From NCBI GenBank assembly GCA_030549495.1, contig JAUIRK010000871.1, positions 186,001 through 250,000 of the forward strand: a stretch of 64,000 nt of DNA, given 5' to 3'. The notes beneath the pieces are model-generated. The model saw only the letters and a list, made by a program, of their open reading frames with translations, searched no databases and had not been told where the DNA came from. A program made the translations under genes and the position numbers. This DNA comes from Nectonema munidae (lineage: Eukaryota; Nematomorpha; Nectonematoida; Nectonematidae). Each line of letters begins with the position of its first letter. Within the stretch, counting starts at the first letter, position 1. Of the stretch, positions 58,004 through 64,000 are shown one piece after another.

Positions 58004-60779
58004 CAGGCCCGTAGCTAGAACTTTTCACTTGGGAGGGCTGGAAAAAAATTTAGGGGGGCTAAATATTTTTACAAAAAATTTTTTTATATTTGTGGTTTAT
58101 CTTTCCTGCCTTCAAAAAAATGACTTTTTGAAAATTTTTTTATAAACAATAAGTGTCAAACTTTTACTTTACATGTTTTGAAAAATAAAACAATATTAAA
58201 ATCAAAACAAAATTAATCTTCTTGACTTTTTTGAAAACTCTTTGCAAAATTCAATGAAATCAATGTTTTTCAACCTTTTAGATTCAAAACCAATCATTGA
58301 GAGATTCGCTTTGCGAGTACTCAACATTGTTCTCCTTTGTGGAGTGTCTATATTTGATAGAGTCGAAAATGATGACTCACATAAAGCTGTAGAACATGGG
58401 AAAGAAGCAAGGCTGGCAACAAAATTGTAAGTATCAGTGAAAACTTCTCTTTGCTCGTAAAGAACTTTCACAATATTTGGAATGGTAAACAAAACATTTT
58501 TTTCTTCAGATAATTTTGCACCACTAATAACTCGGCTTCTGGAGGAATTTTGATAAGTTTGCTTATTTCTTGAAAGTTTTTAGTTTTGAAGCTTTCTGTT
58601 GATAGTTGAGTTATTATAGAAGCAATTTCTTTATACAAACATGAGTTTTGATTGAAGCGTTTTTCATATTCAGTTAAAATGTGATCATGGCGAAAAAATG
58701 AACTTTTGAGAACTAAAATAATTTTATCTAATCTTTGTCCAGTGGGACAAGTCACTATAACTTTTTAAGTCGAGAACTAGAAAAAGTTTTTCTTTTCGAA
58801 TTAACTTTTCAATATTTTCTTTACCAATCATCTCTTCTCCAGTTTTCTTAACATCTTCAAAAACATATTCACTTCTTAGTTTTTTTATCTCAGCAAAAAC
58901 GCTATCTGATATCTCCATTGCTGCAGCAAGATCAATTTCTCTTTTTTGGAAGACTTTATCTGCAGGTTGTATCAAACTTAAAACTTTTTCTACTAAAACG
59001 GCTGCAAATGTAAATTTAATGTTTGAAAGTGTTGAATAAAATCCTTTTGCTTCTACTACAATTCCACCATCTATAGAAGCATCTCTGAGATTTATAATTG
59101 TTTTTAAAGTTTTTCTTATTTGACAAAATTCAGAGATGATAGCTTTTGTAGTTTGATAATGTCCGCTCCATCTTTGTTCTAATAATCTTTTCAAAGATAT
59201 TCCATTATAATGTTTTGCAACTTTTGGACGTCGAAAAAAGGTATACAACGACTTACACTGATCGCAAAAGTCTTTGATAATTTTGTTATTACTAAAAGTG
59301 TCAATAATAATTAAATGAAGACGGTGATTTAGACAATGAACATAGGGAATTTTTCTTCCTAGTTTTTGTTGTAGAATTGCTTGTACTCCACCGTTGCACC
59401 CACTCATGACACTTGCTCCATCAAAACATTGAGAAAGAAGTTTTCCAGAATCGATATCAGTTTCGTTCAGAATATCTATGCACTTTGAAGCAATTGAATT
59501 TGCATCGAGTTCATTATGATGAAGCGTAACAATGTCTAGCAATGATTCGTGAATTTTTCCATTTTTAACATAACGGATACCGATTGATATATTCTCTGTA
59601 TTAGTTTTGTCTCTTGTGCCATCCATCATAAGTGAAAAGTTACCTGAATCGCATTCTTTAATATTGTTTGCAACAGAGTTTCTAACCATATAATGGAGAG
59701 TAGAAATAACTTCATTTTGCAGTTGTGGAGAAGTGTATTTTGCATTCTGTTGAACATGAGAATTAATTATTTCTTTTAAGGTGCCGTCTTTTTCAATAGT
59801 GTAGTCAAAAAGGTTATTGAAAAGACCTTCTTCCTTAGATATATCTTCGTTGAATGTTCCTCTGAAAGCCAATTGATTGCTTGCTAGAAATTTAATTACA
59901 TCAAGAATTGATCTCAAATAATATCTATTTTTTTCTATTGCACCTCTGCAAACGAGAGTCGAAACAGAAGTGTCATTTTCCAAACGATGCTTTTTCTCTT
60001 TCCAAGCTGCCATTGAGTCAAGGTGAGAGCATGATGCCTGATGTTTGAGAAATCCTTTGTTTCCTTCATTTGCTTTTTTCCAGTTAGAAAAGCCATTCAA
60101 AGTAAAAGCTGTGTCTCTTTGATTAATTTTGGCAAAAAGTCTACAGGGAAAGCAAAAAGCAGCGTCTTTCATAACTGAGTATTCAAGCCAAGGATATAAA
60201 TTGTACCAGTTTTTCTGAAATGAACGTGAATCCGATTTTTTTGGAAAATTTATAATTGGACACGATCTACTATCTTTACTTAAATCAGTAATACTATTAT
60301 GTTCAACATTATCTTCACAGATTATTTCTTGATGTTCTTGTCGAAACTTCTTTGCAGGAAGAGAATCAAGATTACTAGAGCTTGCTTCGCTTTTCTTATT
60401 TTTTTTTATTACAAATTTATCCATAAAATTCTGAAAGTGTTTAAATAGCTAAACAAATAATCATGAACTTACACAGTATTAATTATATCATTTATTTATT
60501 TAAAAAATTTTTGGATAAAAATTGTGCATATTGTAACTATCACACTTCATTTAAACACTGAATTCATAACATTTTAAATTTTGTAATTATAAATTTATAT
60601 CAAATTATTTTATTTTCTAAAAAAAGGGAATTTTGCTAAAAAAATAAGAAAAAGATCATGCTATAAAAACAATGTTGAAGAAAAAATATAAAAGGGGGGC
60701 TTTCCATTTTAGTTAGGGGGGCTTTCTATATTATTTAGGGGGGCTCAGCCCCCCCTTGCCCCCTCTGTCTACAGCTCTG
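58004..60779 (-). mobile_element. ZMYM1-like (TTF-finger) hAT transposon, nearly complete
   Basis: It starts CAGGCCCGTAGCTAGA, and its other end inverted is CAGAGCTGTAGACAGA. A perfect 8-bp duplication ATGCAATT flanks it (57996-58003, 60780-60787). On the minus strand ATG at 60424 opens 566 residues: a TTF-type zinc finger region (FQKNWYNLYPWLEYSVMKDA, FCFPCRLF, HQASCSHL), the catalytic part (NFSLMMDGTRDKTNTENISI, LSQCFDGASVMSGCNGGVQ), the YVHCLNHRLHLIIID motif and QRWSGHYQT. The rest continues in two further frames (58755-58468, 58492-58202) and holds the hATC motif FPCSTALCESSFSTLSNID. So I count two frameshifts, near 58740 and 58480. Otherwise it looks recent. Confidence 0.93.
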
Positions 60780-60787
60780 ATGCAATT

Positions 60788-61510
60788 ATTATTTTAATAT
60801 ACAGGATTTACACGCAATTATTTTGAAGAAAATATCAACATTATATAAAGTAATGTTATCATAAGTAGAGCAAGTCTGTCTTAATTAAAATTAAAAAAAG
60901 CATGTCTCTATAACCATTTAAAGCTAAGAATAAAAAAAATTAATATAGCTTAAGGCAGACGACTTTTTAATGTAAAATGATGTTCCATTCGTTCTAAAAG
61001 GAGTTTGAAAAATATCTTGAAGTTGGATTGAAACTTTACAAAAATTGCAAACTTTCAGGAAAATATCATTTTAAAACAGATTCAATTAAGAAAATTTTTA
61101 AGAATTAAAATAGGAAATAAATAAGCAAAAATTTCTGAAATGAGTAATAAAAAAACCTCAGTTTTGATTTTAAATTTTTAAACGGACATTTTTTGTTTTT
61201 GTAAACTGAGCAGCAAAAGTACATAATTTAAATGTTTTTCAAATAGTATTTATTGTAAATTAGTTTCAATATCTTGCTTTAATGCTTCAATATTTATTTC
61301 AATCATATATTTGACTTCTAGAACAATAATAATTATAATTTTTTTAGGAAACTCTACTCTATGCCATCCATTTACTGTTTTAGTTCATCTTTATTCTTTG
61401 ATACCCATCTTTTTTCCTTTAATTTCAACTGCATAAAACTTTTTGCTTTATCATATTTCCCGAATATATTTCTATTTTTTTCTTTCTATATTTTTTTAAA
61501 TAAAAAAAAA
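60788..61510. other. Unassigned AT-rich stretch
   Basis: Between the hAT element and SINE copy C I see no frame with a domain and no repeat. Confidence 0.35.
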
Positions 61511-61648
61511 GGAGGCCTGATACTGGGTTTTGATAACTCAAGATCTTGGGTTCGATCCCGCATCAAGGTTAATTTTCTCATATTTCGATACAAGCGGCAC
61601 AATTATGCCTTCTCGATATAAACACTCCACGGGACTTTTACTTTTACC
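61511..61648 (+). mobile_element. tRNA-derived SINE, copy C
   Basis: It reads GATAACTCAAGATCTTGG, GGTTCGATCCCGCATCAAGG (intact B-box), GATACAAGCGGCACAATTATG and a CTTTTACTTTTACC tail. It is the same family as copies A and B. Confidence 0.8.
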
Positions 61649-63090
61649 ATATTATATGTGGAAAATATTCGAGCATAAAACGTTTTAGTTAAATGCATAA
61701 TATCTTCTCATAGTAATTTCGGCATATTTTAATGACTCATGAGGTTTGTCATGTTCCTAATACATTGATATATAATTATTTGAACTTTGGAATTTTAAGT
61801 TTAATTAAGGGGTCGTGATGTAAGGTACTTAGAGACTGTGCCTCAATACCTAAACGTCTTCGGTGAATCCAGCCTTGAAAATTCTTTACGGTGCACGTTT
61901 ACCTTAAAAAATAACTAAGAAGAATTTATTATGCAAATACAAATTATAAAATACATGTTACAAAAAATAATAGTCTTATAGACAATTAAAATAAATATCA
62001 CATGGCACAAAAACAAAACGAAAAAAAGAAATTGTTATTTGAAAAAAGTTCCTGGGAACCGCTTGAATCTACAACTATCTTCTATAATAAAAATAAGCAA
62101 AGACTATATAATAAACAAAGATAAGCAGAACCACTGACGGATCTAAAGGGGGCTGCCTAGGCCCTGCCCACTATGCAGTAAAGACACAAAAAAGAAGATG
62201 ATGATGGTGGTGATGACGATGGAGATGATGATCTTGACTTAAAAAATTAGGTTTTGTTAAGAAATGTTGACGGAGACGATTGTGACAGACTACGTCTGAA
62301 CTTTGAAAAATCGGGTATTACTAAAATATGGGCAGAAATAGCCAGAAATGTTTAAATTATTTTAAACCTGTTTTTTCACTTTCACATAAGTAAATTTATT
62401 ATCTTATTCAGCAAAAATAAATTTTATTAAAAATTTTAATTTGTTTTTATTTTTTTATTTAAAGTTTTATTTTTTTTACAACACCCTGAATCCGATTATA
62501 GTTATGGGCATTATATTTTGGTAGTTATCCGAAAATTAATCGTCTGCCTTCCTATAAATTTTCATATGACTTTACGCACACAATTTATATTTTTTGGGTC
62601 ATCTCGAGACTTTATGCCAGAAACTTTTAAAGTAGCTGTTAAACTTTTTAATTTCTTTAGTTTTTGAATATGCTTAAATTAATATATCAATATTGCTTAT
62701 TGAAATTTTATTATTTTCTAAAATTAATATTTTTTGATAAATCTTTTAAGATATTTTAAAAAGTTAGCTAAAAATTATATGAGTTTTTTAATTTTTCACT
62801 TTTTGTAATTTTTTGAAATAAGTTGAACCAAAAGAACGTTAATTTGTTGTTTTAAGACATTTAAATATTTTTTGCTTTCAGAGGAAAATTAAGTTTACTT
62901 TTAAAAATCTAAAGTTTTAAAAGTTTATTTTTTTATCAAATTTAAAATTTATAAATTTTTTTCAAAAAATGTAACTTTTATAACTTGCAGTTTAACATTT
63001 GGTTAAGATGGATATTATGGAAGCCTTAAAATTAAACGATTTTTTATGTAGGGATCCAATACATATTTTAACTATAGTATTAAGTACAAT
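61649..63090. other. Unassigned stretch with one hAT-type end
   Basis: CACTGACGGATCTAAAGGG at about 62131 resembles the end of the 33747 MITE; a GATGATG-rich simple stretch lies at 62191-62235. The other end was not found. The rest is AT-rich without features. Confidence 0.3.
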
Positions 63091-63091
63091 C

Positions 63092-63240
63092 TTGATTTTT
63101 AATATTACAAATACCTTTTTTTATAAAATACTGAAAAATCTTGCTATAAGGACACCTTTTTTTATAATAATATTGATTTTTAATATTAGAGATAGTTTTT
63201 GCAAAAAATATTGCTATAAAAGGCGCGTTTTATAATAATA
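63092..63240. repeat. Imperfect tandem duplication, about 80-bp unit
   Basis: TTGATTTTTAATATTA followed by a T-rich stretch and TTGCTATAA occurs twice (from about 63092 and from about 63174). The short frame across it is probably not a gene. Confidence 0.5.
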
Positions 63241-63539
63241 TTCATTTCCAAATTTATATGAATTTAATTGTACCTTTAAGTTAAATGTGTACTCTATTGG
63301 TGAAGGTATTTTTGTCAATCCATACATAAGTAATGAATACTATATCAATCGCTAATATGCGGTTAATCCAACAATACATGTGTTTTTTGCCTATACTTTG
63401 TCTCCAAATTCAACAATACATTTCAATTTTATATATTTTAGCCAAATCTCAATTCAAGACGAGCTCAAATCAAGTTTGCAGAAACTCTCAATGTTTGAAT
63501 TGGATTTTTTTATTTCACCTGAAATTTTTGAATGTTCTT

Positions 63540-63972
63540 TAATACCCTTATTAATGGTTCATCATATCTTATATATTGAATAATAAATAAATTATCCACT
63601 TTATTAAAAATTATGATAAAACTTATTTTTTAAGAAAAAGATTTAGTGATACAAATTTTAAGAAGACCGGGTAATACTAAGTAGTTCAAGAAGGCTTGTA
63701 TTTATCCTACAAATTTTTTCTTTTTATTATATCTTGTTCACATACTATGTTTTTTTAATTATTTTTAATGTATATTTCTTGTTTAGAATCCACATTAGTA
63801 AATAAATTTCTTCACCTATCAATATCAAACCTTCAAAATAGGTTATACCTGCATCATTTTTATAATAAACCAATATTTTGACTTTATTTTACTCAAAATA
63901 TTTTAAAACTTTTATTCTTATTCATGTGTTATCATACCTTATAATATATTGAATAAAAAAATGATCCACTTT
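63540..63972. repeat. Dispersed direct repeat pair
   Basis: TTATATATTGAATAATAAAT ... ATCCACTTT at about 63548-63602 recurs diverged at about 63920-63972 (ATAATATATTGAATAAAAAA ... ATCCACTTT), about 370 bp apart. The copies suggest an array continuing past the window end. Confidence 0.45.
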
Positions 63973-64000
63973 TTTTTTAAATTTTATGATAATTGTTTAA

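Noticed and set aside
61806-61915. Fourth SINE copy
   Set aside because: Only the phrase TTTACGGTGCACGTTTACC resembles the family tail; head and body do not match.
1-64000. LTR retrovirus-like or Polinton-like elements
   Set aside because: I looked for long terminal repeats, aspartic protease, integrase and capsid motifs and saw none that hold up.
1-64000. CRISPR arrays, operons, Shine-Dalgarno sites
   Set aside because: Split exons, transposon types and gene content are those of an animal nucleus; none of these bacterial features is present.

Overview
The window is AT-rich metazoan nuclear DNA, probably from a fast-evolving invertebrate. It has spliceosomal introns (two inferred ones are only about 40-60 nt), animal chromatin and replication genes, a nuclear gene for a mitochondrial ribosomal protein, and very many DNA-transposon remnants. 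I cannot name the species or phylum from sequence alone.

Host genes. (1) 58-16344, plus strand: a KMT2A/B-type (MLL/trithorax) histone H3K4 methyltransferase gene whose 5' end lies before the window. The last exon (13554-16344) carries PHD fingers, an extended PHD, FYRN, FYRC, SET and post-SET. Upstream I place eight smaller exons whose splice phases all join; the first three (387, 378 and 369 nt, phase 1-1) each open with one C2H2-like zinc finger and look like tandem exon duplicates. (2) 18116-18466, minus: CTF8, a replication clamp-loader subunit. (3) 28402-29625, minus: mitochondrial ribosomal protein uS9m. (4) 47226-51545, minus: a CABIN1-like TPR scaffold of the HIRA histone-chaperone complex, uninterrupted for 1439 codons. 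Genes 2-4 are each a single open frame. The four are unrelated neighbours, although KMT2, CTF8 and CABIN1 all act on chromatin or chromosomes.

The rest is mostly transposon. For about nine hAT elements I can see both ends, usually with 8-bp target duplications: short non-autonomous copies at 4445-4801, 8390-8781, 21062-21520, 33747-33975, 46192-46570 and 51733-52051, and coding copies at 25325-27366 (ZBED5/FAM200-like), 54167-56618 (BED-finger) and 58004-60779 (ZMYM1-like). Two nests stand out: a hAT inside another hAT (24923-28165), and a pogo/Tigger (about 41107-45588) split by a ZMYM1-like hAT (42048-45216) that itself holds a copy of an unclassified transposase-like family. A second copy of that family lies at about 30700-31720. 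There are also two LINE fragments, piggyBac remnants with TTAA-CCC ends and two tiny MITEs of that kind, a likely Tc1/mariner scrap, three copies of a tRNA-derived SINE, two other tRNA-like sequences, a relic of another repeated protein family (37030-38160), and several tandem or inverted repeats. I saw no LTR retrovirus-like or Polinton-like element, CRISPR array, rRNA or convincing functional tRNA.
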